Assembly (NCBI GenBank): GCA_964512305.1 | Contig: CAZEIW010000022.1 | Span: 1-44,195 of the forward strand | From: CAZEIW01 sp964512305 | Lineage (GTDB): Bacteria; Pseudomonadota; Gammaproteobacteria; Burkholderiales; Burkholderiaceae_F | Direction of reading: 5' to 3' | DNA length: 44,195 nucleotides | Shown: piece after piece, positions 1-6,785 of the stretch | Layout: each line of letters begins with the position of its first letter | Position numbering within the stretch: the stretch's first letter is position 1 | Position numbers and translations under genes: made by a program | Notes under the pieces: model-generated | What the model was told of the DNA's origin: nothing | The model's database searches: none | Seen by the model: the letters and a program-made list of their open reading frames with translations, nothing else

Positions 1-1
1 C

Positions 2-151
2 TCAGAGGGCAATCTGGCGGCGTGGATGGCCTTCGCGGGCGACGAAGTCACGCGACAGCTACCCGCGGTCGCGGCTGCAATCGTGGCCTGGGTCGAGACG
101 ATCTGCCAGCGTTCGCCGGCCAGGCAGACCGAAGACACCGATCCCGCCTAG
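2..151 (+). CDS. 3' fragment of an unidentified protein
   Basis: A reading frame is open from the window edge to a TAG at 149-151 and encodes the last 49 residues of a protein. Its third codon positions are mostly G or C, as in the real genes here, and the peptide is plausible: an Ala/Val-rich amphipathic stretch followed by a charged tail ending in TEDTDPA. The start lies outside the window and I recognise no family. The gene converges on the HIT-family gene. A chance open frame is possible in such GC-rich DNA, so this is a moderate call. Confidence 0.4.
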   Translation, partial: SEGNLAAWMAFAGDEVTRQLPAVAAAIVAWVETICQRSPARQTEDTDPA

Positions 152-265
152 CGCGCGATAAGCAGTACTTCCAATTTCGCGATCACATCGGCGACGGCGT
201 CAACGGCGGCGGGCCCGGCACAGTACGGCCCTCGGCGAATGTCGGTTTCAATTCGGTCGGCACTT

Positions 266-280
266 CCGGAACGGTTCCGG
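266..280. terminator. Hairpin between convergent genes
   Basis: A perfect 7-bp inverted repeat (CCGGAAC / GTTCCGG around a single G) sits between the left-edge gene and the end of the HIT gene. It could stop transcription from either side, but neither strand has a T-run. The rest of 152-303 holds nothing I can name. Confidence 0.3.
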
Positions 281-303
281 CCGATCGCAGCCCCAGCGGC
301 CAC

Positions 304-684
304 TCAATAACTCTGCTTCGCCGGGATCACCCCGCGCACCCCGCCGCGCGGATTGCCGACATCGCCGCGGTAGCGCGGGATCAGGTGCATGTGGACGTGG
401 AACACCGTCTGCCCGGCGGCCGCGCCGACGTTGATGCCGATATTGAAGCCGTCCGGGTTGCGCTCGCGCCGCAGCAGCGCGTGCGCCTGCGCAGCCAGAT
501 CCCATAGCGCCGCGCGTTCCGCGCCGGTGACGTCGAAGAAGTCGGCGACGTGGCGGCGCGGAATGATCAGGAGGTGGCCGGGCGTGACCGGGTTCCGGTC
601 GTAGCGCGCATAGGCCAGTTCGTTCCCCAGGACGGCGCCTTCGGCCGCGCAAAACGGGCAGTCGGCGATCGAATCCTCGATCAT
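304..684 (-). CDS. HIT-family nucleotide hydrolase/transferase
   Basis: This is a 126-residue histidine-triad protein. The catalytic motif HVHMHLIPRY (His96, His98, His100) is intact; in this family the central His attacks the alpha-phosphate of a nucleotide conjugate. A CPFC pair at residues 9-12 matches the N-terminal metal-binding type of bacterial HIT proteins of the Fhit or diadenosine-polyphosphate hydrolase group. The motif GHLLIIPRRHV (36-46) is the usual strand before the nucleotide site. The gene starts 7 bp after the crcB stop, so the two are probably co-transcribed. The substrate cannot be fixed from sequence: Ap4A, AMP-lysine and other conjugates are all possible. Length is normal for a single-domain HIT protein. 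Confidence 0.93.
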   Translation of the reverse strand: MIEDSIADCPFCAAEGAVLGNELAYARYDRNPVTPGHLLIIPRRHVADFFDVTGAERAALWDLAAQAHALLRRERNPDGFNIGINVGAAAGQTVFHVHMHLIPRYRGDVGNPRGGVRGVIPAKQSY

Positions 685-691
685 GGCGCCG

Positions 692-1090
692 TCACCGGAC
701 CGCCAGCCGGACCGTCGCGATGCCGAGCGCGGTCAGGGTGAGCGACCCGAACAGATGTACCCCGGCCGTGGCGCCCGCCCACGCCCACTGCCCGCGCAGC
801 AGCAGCGTCACGACCTCGGCGGAAAACGTCGAGAACGTCGTCAGTCCGCCCAGGAAGCCGGTGATCGCGAACAGCCTCGCCTCGGGCGCAAGCGACTCGA
901 CCTGCGCGAACAGCGCCACCGCCACCCCCACCAGGTAGCCGCCGACGAGATTCGCCGCCAGCGTCCCGAGCGGCAGTGTCGGGAACACCGGGTTGAGCCG
1001 CGCGCTCAGCCACCAGCGCAGCCAGGCGCCCAGCGCGGCGCCGGTGCCCACGGCCAGCAGTGCCCATCCAATCGTTCCTTCGCGCGCCAA
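692..1090 (-). CDS. crcB: Fluoride channel CrcB/Fluc
   Basis: CrcB is a small inner-membrane protein of about four helices that works as a dual-topology dimer to let fluoride leave the cell. The 132-residue product has the family signatures GTLAANLVG (42-50, with the conserved Asn47) and TGFLGGLTTFSTFS (77-90, the Phe/Thr/Ser track lining the pore). The likely start is a TTG at 1090, with a GAGGGG ribosome-binding site 6 nt upstream; no ATG lies in frame before the first helix. A purine-rich leader (about 1091-1135, read leftward) separates it from moaE. I do not see a fluoride riboswitch there. The HIT gene follows directly. Confidence 0.93.
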   Translation of the reverse strand: MAREGTIGWALLAVGTGAALGAWLRWWLSARLNPVFPTLPLGTLAANLVGGYLVGVAVALFAQVESLAPEARLFAITGFLGGLTTFSTFSAEVVTLLLRGQWAWAGATAGVHLFGSLTLTALGIATVRLAVR

Positions 1091-1143
1091 ATCTTCCCCT
1101 CACCTGTTCCTTTTGCTTTCTTCTTTTGGCGTGGCAGCCTGCG

Positions 1144-1184
1144 CCCTCACCCCCGGCCCCTCTCCCGCGCGCGGGAGAGGGGAG
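1144..1184 (+). repeat. Dispersed palindromic repeat, family A, copy 1
   Basis: The copy consists of a CCCTCACCCCCGGC arm followed by the perfect hairpin CCCCTCTCCCGC / GCGGGAGAGGGG. The same unit recurs at 3680-3724, 10780-10817 and 10837-10877, with a degenerate copy at 44037-44064. This copy overlaps the 3' end of moaE and contains its stop codon. Confidence 0.85.
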
Positions 1185-1644
1185 GTTCCTCCCAGCGCGC
1201 GCGAGCGTGGTCGTCGGATGCGCGCGCCTCGACCCACCGGGTCTTGCCGTCGGGCCCAAGCTCCTTCTTCCAAAACGGCGCCTCGGTCTTCAGGTAATCC
1301 ACGATGAACCGGCAGGCCTCGAACGCCTCGTCGCGGTGCGCGGCGCTCACGGCGACCAGCACGATCTGGTCGAGCGGCGCGAGCTCCCCCACCCGGTGCA
1401 CGACGCGCACATCGATCAGGTTCCAGCGCCTGCGCGCCCGCTCGACGATATCCTCGAGGGCGCGCTCGGTCATGCCCGGGTAGTGCTCGAGCGTCAGCGT
1501 GCGCACCGTGTCGCCGTCGTTGACGTCGCGCGCGACACCGATGAAGCTCGCGACCGCGCCGACCGCGGGATCGCTGCCGCGCAGCCGCGCGATCTCCACG
1601 CCGGCGTCGAAGTCCTCGCGCTGCACGCGCACCGGCGGGCTCAT
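1147..1644 (-). CDS. moaE: Molybdopterin synthase catalytic subunit MoaE
   Basis: MoaE is the large subunit of molybdopterin synthase. With the thiocarboxylated C-terminus of MoaD it inserts two sulfurs into cyclic pyranopterin monophosphate. The family core is clear: GAVASFIGVARD, the LEHYPGM segment, HRVGELAP, and YLKTEAPFWKKE, which carries the active-site lysines. I place the start at ATG 1644 because a GGAG lies 8 nt upstream; an in-frame GTG at 1668 would add 8 residues without a better site. The gene follows moaD by 37 bp. The last dozen or so residues (ending PPLSRARERGRG) are encoded by a dispersed repeat, so the natural C-terminus has been replaced or extended. Confidence 0.95.
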   Translation of the reverse strand: MSPPVRVQREDFDAGVEIARLRGSDPAVGAVASFIGVARDVNDGDTVRTLTLEHYPGMTERALEDIVERARRRWNLIDVRVVHRVGELAPLDQIVLVAVSAAHRDEAFEACRFIVDYLKTEAPFWKKELGPDGKTRWVEARASDDHARARWEEPPLSRARERGRG

Positions 1645-1681
1645 CGCGGCGTCTCCGGTGTCCGCCACGCGACCCCCGATC

Positions 1682-1939
1682 TCAGCCGCCCGTTACCGGC
1701 GGAAAGAACGCCACTTCGGCGCCGTCGCGCAGCGGTGCCGCGTCACCCGCCATCACCTGGTCGACCGCCGCACGCACCCGCGGAACATCGCCGAAGGCGC
1801 GCGACCACGGCTCCCCCTGCCCGATCAGCCATTCCCGCAGCTGGCCCAGGTTGGTCACGTCGGACGGCACGCTCCATTCCTCGCGCGGGCGCCCGACGGC
1901 CTCGCGCAGCCGGGCGAAGTAAAGGACGGTCAGCTTCAC
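1682..1939 (-). CDS. moaD: Molybdopterin synthase sulfur carrier MoaD
   Basis: This is an 85-residue ubiquitin-fold protein ending in the diagnostic Gly-Gly (FFPPVTGG). In the pathway that C-terminus is adenylated by MoeB, thiocarboxylated, and docked into MoaE. The N-terminal strand KLTVLYFARLREAVG is typical. The start is a GTG at 1939 that overlaps the moeA stop as GTGA, which implies translational coupling. Length matches the family (about 80 residues). No moeB, moaA or moaC is in the window. Confidence 0.95.
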   Translation of the reverse strand: MKLTVLYFARLREAVGRPREEWSVPSDVTNLGQLREWLIGQGEPWSRAFGDVPRVRAAVDQVMAGDAAPLRDGAEVAFFPPVTGG

Positions 1940-3141
1940 GCCAGCATCTCGCTGAACGGCAGGAAACGGACCACGTCGCCGCGCGCGATCGGATGGCCGG
2001 CCGGATTGTCGATCAGGCCGTCGGCCCATGCGACCGAGGTCAGCACGGCCGCGTTCTGGTTCGGAAAGATCTCGAGGCCGCCGCCGGCGTTGAGCCGGGC
2101 GCGCAGGAACTCGCGCCGGCTGTCGGGGCTCGGCAGGTCGAAGTCGGCCGGCAACCGCGCCGCGCGCGGCGCGACGTCGATCGCCCCCAGGCGCCGCAGC
2201 AGGAACGGGCGCGCGAACAGCACGAAGGTGACGAAGCTCGAGACGGGATTTCCGGGCAGGCCGATGAACGGGACCTTGCGGACATGGCCGAAGGCGAGCG
2301 GCTTGCCCGGCTTCATCGCGATCTGCCACAGATCGAGCGCCCCTTCCGCCTGCACGGCGGGCTTTACGTGGTCTTCGTCGCCGACCGACACGCCGCCCGA
2401 AGTCACGATCAGATCGGCATCCGCGGCCGCCCGCACGAACGCGTCGCGGGTCGCGTCGCGCCGGTCGGGCACGATGCCGAGGTCGCGCACTTCGCAGCCG
2501 AGGCCCTCGAGCAATCCGCGCAGCACGAAACGGTTCGAGTTGTAGATGCGCCCCGGCGCGAGCGGCGCGCCCGGCATCGACAACTCGTCGCCGGTGAAGA
2601 ACACCGCGACCCGCGCGCGGCGCGCCACCTCGAGCGTCGCGGCCCCGACCGAGGCGGCCAGCCCGAGATCCTGCGCCCGCAGGCGGCGCCCGGCCGGCAC
2701 CGCCTGCGCGCCCACGGCCAGATCGATGCCCGCACGCCGGATGTACTGGCCGCGCACCGGGCGTTCGAGCAGCGTCACGTGGTCGCCGTCGGCCCCGCTC
2801 TCGGCGCGCGTGTGCTCCTGGATCACGATCGCGTCGCAGCCGGCCGGGATCGGCGCGCCGGTGAAAATGCGGGCCGCGGTACCCGGCGCCAGCGCCTGGC
2901 CGACGCTGCCCGCGGCGATCCGCTGCGAGACCGGCAGCCGCACCGGGACGTCCGCGACGTCGGCACAGCGAACCGCGTACCCGTCCATCTGCGAGTTATC
3001 CATCGGCGGCACGGCAATGGTCGCGTGCACCGGCCGCGCGAGCACGCGGCCGAGCGCCGCCAGCGTCGCGACCGACTCGAATTCGCCGATCGGCGCGGCC
3101 GCCCCGAGCAGCCGCTCGAGCACTTGTTCAACGGTCAGCAT
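1936..3141 (-). CDS. moeA: Molybdopterin molybdenumtransferase MoeA
   Basis: MoeA inserts molybdate into adenylated molybdopterin. The 401-residue product has the domain order of the family: an N-terminal domain with PPMDNSQMDGYAV (45-57), the MoCF-binding domain with TGDEL (183-187) and TSGGVSVGDEDHVK (247-260), then GLPGNPVSS (294-302) and the C-terminal beta domain. All signatures look intact. The start ATG at 3141 lies inside the end of mobB (7-bp overlap), and its stop overlaps moaD. mobB-moeA-moaD-moaE therefore reads as one coupled molybdenum-cofactor operon. Confidence 0.97.
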   Translation of the reverse strand: MLTVEQVLERLLGAAAPIGEFESVATLAALGRVLARPVHATIAVPPMDNSQMDGYAVRCADVADVPVRLPVSQRIAAGSVGQALAPGTAARIFTGAPIPAGCDAIVIQEHTRAESGADGDHVTLLERPVRGQYIRRAGIDLAVGAQAVPAGRRLRAQDLGLAASVGAATLEVARRARVAVFFTGDELSMPGAPLAPGRIYNSNRFVLRGLLEGLGCEVRDLGIVPDRRDATRDAFVRAAADADLIVTSGGVSVGDEDHVKPAVQAEGALDLWQIAMKPGKPLAFGHVRKVPFIGLPGNPVSSFVTFVLFARPFLLRRLGAIDVAPRAARLPADFDLPSPDSRREFLRARLNAGGGLEIFPNQNAAVLTSVAWADGLIDNPAGHPIARGDVVRFLPFSEMLA

Positions 3142-3635
3142 CGGCCCAGCCCCAGACGGGTGACAATGAATTCGGCAATCTTAGCCGCGTCGTCGAGGTC
3201 GATCACCGGCAGCCGCGTCGCCACCGGGCCATCGCAGGCCACCGCGATGACCCTGGGGTCGTTCGCGAACAGCGCCGGATCGGGCGACCCCCTGCGGCGC
3301 ACCTCGATCCTGGGCAGTTCGCCTTCGCCGCGGAAACCCTCGACCAGCACCAGGTCGCACGGCGCCAGCCGTGCCAGCAGCCCCTCCAGGCCGGCCGCCG
3401 CGCCTGGCGTCTCGGTCAGCAGTGCCCAGCGCTGCGCGGCCGCGATCAGTACCTGGCCCGCGCCGGCGGCGCGGAAGCGAAACGAATCCTTGCCCGGCCG
3501 ATCCATGTCGAAGCCGTGGTGGGCATGCTTGACCGCCGACACGCTGAGCCCGCGCGCCGCAAGCAGCGGAATCAGCTTCTCGATCAGCGTGGTCTTGCCG
3601 GCACCCGAATTGCCGATGAACGCGATCGCTTTCAC
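3135..3635 (-). CDS. mobB: Molybdopterin-guanine dinucleotide biosynthesis adaptor MobB
   Basis: MobB is a GTP-binding P-loop protein that assists MobA in making the guanine dinucleotide form of the cofactor. The Walker A motif GNSGAGKT is at residues 8-15, followed by VKHAHHGFDMDRPGKDSFR, which is characteristic of MobB, and LVLVEGFRGE as the Walker B region. The 166-residue length is normal. The start is GTG 3635, with an AGGA site 5-6 nt upstream. A 12-bp perfect hairpin ends about 10 nt before this start, so ribosome access may be affected by RNA structure. mobA is not in the window. Confidence 0.93.
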   Translation of the reverse strand: MKAIAFIGNSGAGKTTLIEKLIPLLAARGLSVSAVKHAHHGFDMDRPGKDSFRFRAAGAGQVLIAAAQRWALLTETPGAAAGLEGLLARLAPCDLVLVEGFRGEGELPRIEVRRRGSPDPALFANDPRVIAVACDGPVATRLPVIDLDDAAKIAEFIVTRLGLGRC

Positions 3636-3645
3636 GCCGATCCTA

Positions 3646-3672
3646 AGGGAAGCGGCCCCCGGCCGCTTCCCT
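3646..3672 (-). other. Perfect 12-bp hairpin in the mobB leader
   Basis: AGGGAAGCGGCC pairs with GGCCGCTTCCCT around a 3-nt loop. It lies between family A repeat copy 2 and the mobB ribosome-binding site. Read leftward it is followed by TTAGGATCGGC and then GTG, without a T-run. It therefore looks more like a leader structure or repeat remnant than an intrinsic terminator for thrC. Confidence 0.55.
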
Positions 3673-3679
3673 CACAAAA

Positions 3680-3724
3680 CTCCCCTCTCCCGCACTGCGT
3701 GCGGGAGAGGGGCGGGGGTGAGGG
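3680..3724 (-). repeat. Dispersed palindromic repeat, family A, copy 2
   Basis: This copy is in the opposite orientation to copy 1. The hairpin has 14-bp arms, CCCCTCTCCCGCAC (3682-3695) and GTGCGGGAGAGGGG (3699-3712), with loop TGC, followed by CGGGGGTGAGGG. It lies just after the thrC stop, where it could act as a transcription barrier between thrC and mobB. Confidence 0.85.
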
Positions 3725-3741
3725 TCGGCGGAAGCGGCACA

Positions 3742-5151
3742 TCACAGCGCATGTTTCTCGAGATACCCCTTCAACACCCCCGCATCCGGCGCAATGCGCT
3801 CGAACCGCTGCGGCCTCTTCTCGAGATCGTCATACTCCGCCGGCCGCCCGGGCGCCTGCCCGATTGCCTCGACGATCGTTTCGGCGAACTTCGCGGGCAG
3901 TGCGGTCTCCAGGCACACCATGGGCACGCCCGGGCGCTGGCGCTCACGCGCGACTTTCAAGCCGTCCGCGGTGTGCGGGTCGACGATCCGTCCGCAGCGC
4001 TCGTAGGTCGCCCGGATCGTCGCCAGCCGGTCCGCGTGCGCGCTGCGCCCCGAGGCGAATCCGCTCGCCTGAACCGCGCGCCAGAACGGCGTGGCGGAGA
4101 GGTCGAATCCGCCGCGGGTGTCGATCTCCCACCACAGCTCGCGCACCGCCTGCGGATCGCGTCCGACGACGTCGAACACGTAGCGCTCGAAGTTCGACGC
4201 CTTCGAGATGTCCATCGACGGGCTGCTCGTCGCGTGCGTCTGCGGCCCCGAGCGGACCCGGTAGTGCCCGGTGCGGAAGAACTCGTCGAGCACGTCGTTC
4301 TCGTTGGTGGCCACGACCAGTTGGCCGATCGGCAGCCCCATTTTGCGTGCGATCCAGCCCGCCAGCACGTTGCCGAAATTCCCCGACGGGACGCAGAAAT
4401 CGACCGGGTCGGCGTCGCCGGCCGTGGCGCCGAACCAGCCGCGGAAGTAGTAGACGACCTGAGCGACCACGCGCGCCCAGTTGATCGAATTGACGGTGCC
4501 GAGGCGGTGCCGGCGCTTGAACTCGAGATCGGAGCCGATCGCCTTGACGAGGTCCTGGCAGTCGTCGAACGTGCCCTCGACCGCGAGGTTGAAGATGTTG
4601 TCGTCCTGCAGCGAGTACATCTGCGCGCGCTGGAACGCGCTCATCCGTCCATGAGGCGACAGCATGAAGACGCGGATCCCGGCCCGCCCGCGCAGCGCGT
4701 GCTCGGCCGCCGAGCCCGTGTCGCCCGACGTGGCGCCGAGGATGTTCAACGTCTGGCCGCGCCGTCCGAGCTCGAATTCGAACAGCGCGCCCAGCAGCTG
4801 CATCGCGATGTCCTTGAATGCGAGCGTCGGGCCGTTGGAAAGCTGCAGCAGCTGCAGCCCCGCCTCCAGCTCGACCGCGGGCGTGATCGCGGCGTCTCCG
4901 AAGCGTGCCGCGGTGTAGGTGGCGCGGACCAGGCGCTCCAGGTCGCCGCGCCCGATGTCGTCGGCGAACAGCGCCAGGATCTCGAGCGCCAGCGACGCGT
5001 AGTCGAGGCTCCGCCAGCGGGCCAGCGTCGCCGGCTCCACGCGCGGATAGAACTCCGGTACGACCAGCCCGCCGTCGGGCGCGAGGCCTTCGAGGAGCAC
5101 GTCGCAGAAGCGCGCTGGCGGCATGCCGCCGCGGGTCGAGATGTACTGCAT
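3742..5151 (-). CDS. thrC: Threonine synthase
   Basis: ThrC converts O-phosphohomoserine to threonine using pyridoxal phosphate. The 469-residue protein is the long type found in Proteobacteria. It has the N-terminal YISTRG motif, SNGPTLAFKD with the PLP lysine at about 113, the GATSGDTGSAAEHA phosphate-binding loop and the PSGNFGNV segment. I start it at ATG 5151 (MQYISTRG, matching homologs); a GTG directly upstream would add one residue. hom lies upstream with a 142-bp gap that contains a family B repeat, so the hom-thrC operon is interrupted by a repeat but probably still co-transcribed. Confidence 0.97.
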   Translation of the reverse strand: MQYISTRGGMPPARFCDVLLEGLAPDGGLVVPEFYPRVEPATLARWRSLDYASLALEILALFADDIGRGDLERLVRATYTAARFGDAAITPAVELEAGLQLLQLSNGPTLAFKDIAMQLLGALFEFELGRRGQTLNILGATSGDTGSAAEHALRGRAGIRVFMLSPHGRMSAFQRAQMYSLQDDNIFNLAVEGTFDDCQDLVKAIGSDLEFKRRHRLGTVNSINWARVVAQVVYYFRGWFGATAGDADPVDFCVPSGNFGNVLAGWIARKMGLPIGQLVVATNENDVLDEFFRTGHYRVRSGPQTHATSSPSMDISKASNFERYVFDVVGRDPQAVRELWWEIDTRGGFDLSATPFWRAVQASGFASGRSAHADRLATIRATYERCGRIVDPHTADGLKVARERQRPGVPMVCLETALPAKFAETIVEAIGQAPGRPAEYDDLEKRPQRFERIAPDAGVLKGYLEKHAL

Positions 5152-5185
5152 CACCAGGCTTTCATGGAGTCGTCTTTACATTGGC

Positions 5186-5240
5186 CGGGGGAGCGCGAGG
5201 GGGCCGCCCGGCCCCTCGTAGCCGATCCTCCGCCTTTCCG
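5186..5240 (-). repeat. Intergenic palindromic repeat, family B, copy 1
   Basis: Read leftward, this copy has GGAGGATCGGCT, then CGAGGGG-spacer-CCCCTCG (a stem-loop), then a C-rich run. The right window edge (44133-44195) carries a closely similar unit with the same order of blocks. It occupies the hom-thrC gap. Confidence 0.65.
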
Positions 5241-5293
5241 TCGAACGGCCTTGGCCTCATCGAAGCCGTCGTGTCGGCATTCCGTGGTCGCCG

Positions 5294-6604
5294 CTATATC
5301 AGCTCTTCCTGCCGGATGCGGATCACGGGGGCCAGCACGGTCGGCAGCGCCTCGATGCGGCGGATCGCGTGCACGACGTCGCGCTCGACCGCATCATGGG
5401 TGAGCATGATGATGTCGGTCTGGTTCTCGCCTTCGCCCGGCTCGCGCTGGAACAGCGCGTCGATCGAGATCCGGTGATCGGCCAGGATGCGGGCGATATC
5501 GGCCAGCACGCCGGGCCGGTCGGCCACGCGCATCCGGAAGTAATACGAGGTGACCGTGTCCTCGATCGTCAGCCAGGGAAACTGGACCATCGCGTCGGCC
5601 TGGAAGGCGAGGTGCGGCACCCGATCCTCCGGGTCGGCGGTGTGCATCCGGGTCACATCGATCAGGTCGGCGACGACCGCCGACGCGGTGGGCTCGGAGC
5701 CGGCTCCCGGGCCGTAGTAGAGCGTGGTGCCGACCGCGTCGCCCTTGACCAGCACCGCGTTCATCGCGCCCTCGACGCTGGCGAGCAGGCGCTGCATCGG
5801 CACCAGCGTCGGGTGCACGCGCAGCTCGATCCCCGCCGGCGTGCGCTTCGTGATGCCGAGCAGCTTGATCCGGTAGCCGAGCTGCTCCGCGTAGCGGATG
5901 TCGGCGGCGGCCAGGCCCGAGATGCCCTCGGTATACGCGGCCTCGAAGCGGATCGGGACGCCGAATGCGATCGAGGACAGGATCGTCAGCTTGTGCGCGG
6001 CATCGGTGCCGTCGATGTCGAAGCTCGGATCCGCCTCCGCATAGCCGAGCGCCTGCGCCTGCGCCAGCGCCTTGTCGAACGCGGCCCCGGTGGAGCGCAT
6101 CTCGGACAGGATGTAGTTGCTGGTTCCGTTGATGATCCCGGCGACCCACTCGATCCGGTTGCCGCTCAGGCCCTCCCGCAGCGCCTTGATGATCGGGATT
6201 CCGCCCCCCACCGCGGCCTCGAAGGCCACCATCACGCCCATTTCGCGAGCCGCGTCGAAGATCTCGTTGCCGTGCACCGCCAGCAGCGCCTTGTTCGCGG
6301 TGACCACGTGCTTGTCGGCCCGGATCGCCTGCAGCACCAGCTCGCGTGCCGGCTCGTATCCGCCGATCAGCTCGACGACGATGTCGATCTCCGGGTCGCT
6401 CACCACCTCGGCCGCCCGGTCGGTGAGCGGCGCCGCGCCGCCAACGATCGCCCGCGCCTTGGCGAGGTCGCGCACCGCGATGCGCGCGATCTCGATGCCG
6501 CGACCGGCCCGGCGCTTGATCTCTTCCTGGTTCCGACGCAGCACGCCGAACGTGCCCCGGCCGACGGTGCCGAGGCCAAGAAGGCCAACTTTGATTGGGG
6601 TCAT
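5294..6604 (-). CDS. hom: Homoserine dehydrogenase
   Basis: Hom reduces aspartate semialdehyde to homoserine, the branch point to threonine and methionine. The 436-residue protein has a Rossmann site GLGTVGRG (10-17), VVTANKALLA (100-109), the INGTSNYIL segment (158-166) and ADPSFDIDGTDAAHK with the catalytic lysine near 205. A C-terminal ACT domain starts near residue 350 (ADRPGVLADIARIL) and is the usual site of threonine feedback inhibition. There is no fused aspartate kinase. It lies between the aminotransferase and thrC. The 181-bp leader contains an 8-bp hairpin but I see no threonine-rich leader peptide. Confidence 0.97.
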   Translation of the reverse strand: MTPIKVGLLGLGTVGRGTFGVLRRNQEEIKRRAGRGIEIARIAVRDLAKARAIVGGAAPLTDRAAEVVSDPEIDIVVELIGGYEPARELVLQAIRADKHVVTANKALLAVHGNEIFDAAREMGVMVAFEAAVGGGIPIIKALREGLSGNRIEWVAGIINGTSNYILSEMRSTGAAFDKALAQAQALGYAEADPSFDIDGTDAAHKLTILSSIAFGVPIRFEAAYTEGISGLAAADIRYAEQLGYRIKLLGITKRTPAGIELRVHPTLVPMQRLLASVEGAMNAVLVKGDAVGTTLYYGPGAGSEPTASAVVADLIDVTRMHTADPEDRVPHLAFQADAMVQFPWLTIEDTVTSYYFRMRVADRPGVLADIARILADHRISIDALFQREPGEGENQTDIIMLTHDAVERDVVHAIRRIEALPTVLAPVIRIRQEELI

Positions 6605-6636
6605 CGCGCGCGGTTTCTTGTCAGTCTGATGTCATC

Positions 6637-6655
6637 GCTTCGGGGCTCCCGAAGC
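6637..6655 (-). other. Hairpin upstream of hom
   Basis: GCTTCGGG and CCCGAAGC pair around a 3-nt loop, about 35 nt upstream of the hom start codon. A second small hairpin lies at 6687-6705. There is no T-run, so termination or attenuation is only a possibility. Confidence 0.35.
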
Positions 6656-6785
6656 CCGGTACCTGGCACTGGAAAGCAGGCAGAATCGGCCGCCCCTCGC
6701 GGCCGCCGTGCCCGCGCACGGCTCCGGCGTCAGTCGCCCGGTCCCGCCCGGCGCGCAGCGGCGATCCGGGCTGCCGGTCTTGTGT

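Noticed and set aside
1091..1143. Fluoride riboswitch before crcB
   Set aside because: The gap is short and purine-rich and shows none of the crcB-motif pseudoknot elements I know.
1060..5403. Very long open frame on the + strand opposite moaE, moeA, mobB and thrC
   Set aside because: Low-complexity Arg/Ala/Pro-rich product, crossing several real genes and intergenic repeats. Such antisense frames are expected where third codon positions are nearly all G or C.
6605..6785. Threonine attenuator before hom
   Set aside because: No Thr/Ile-rich leader peptide and no terminator with a T-run; only small hairpins.
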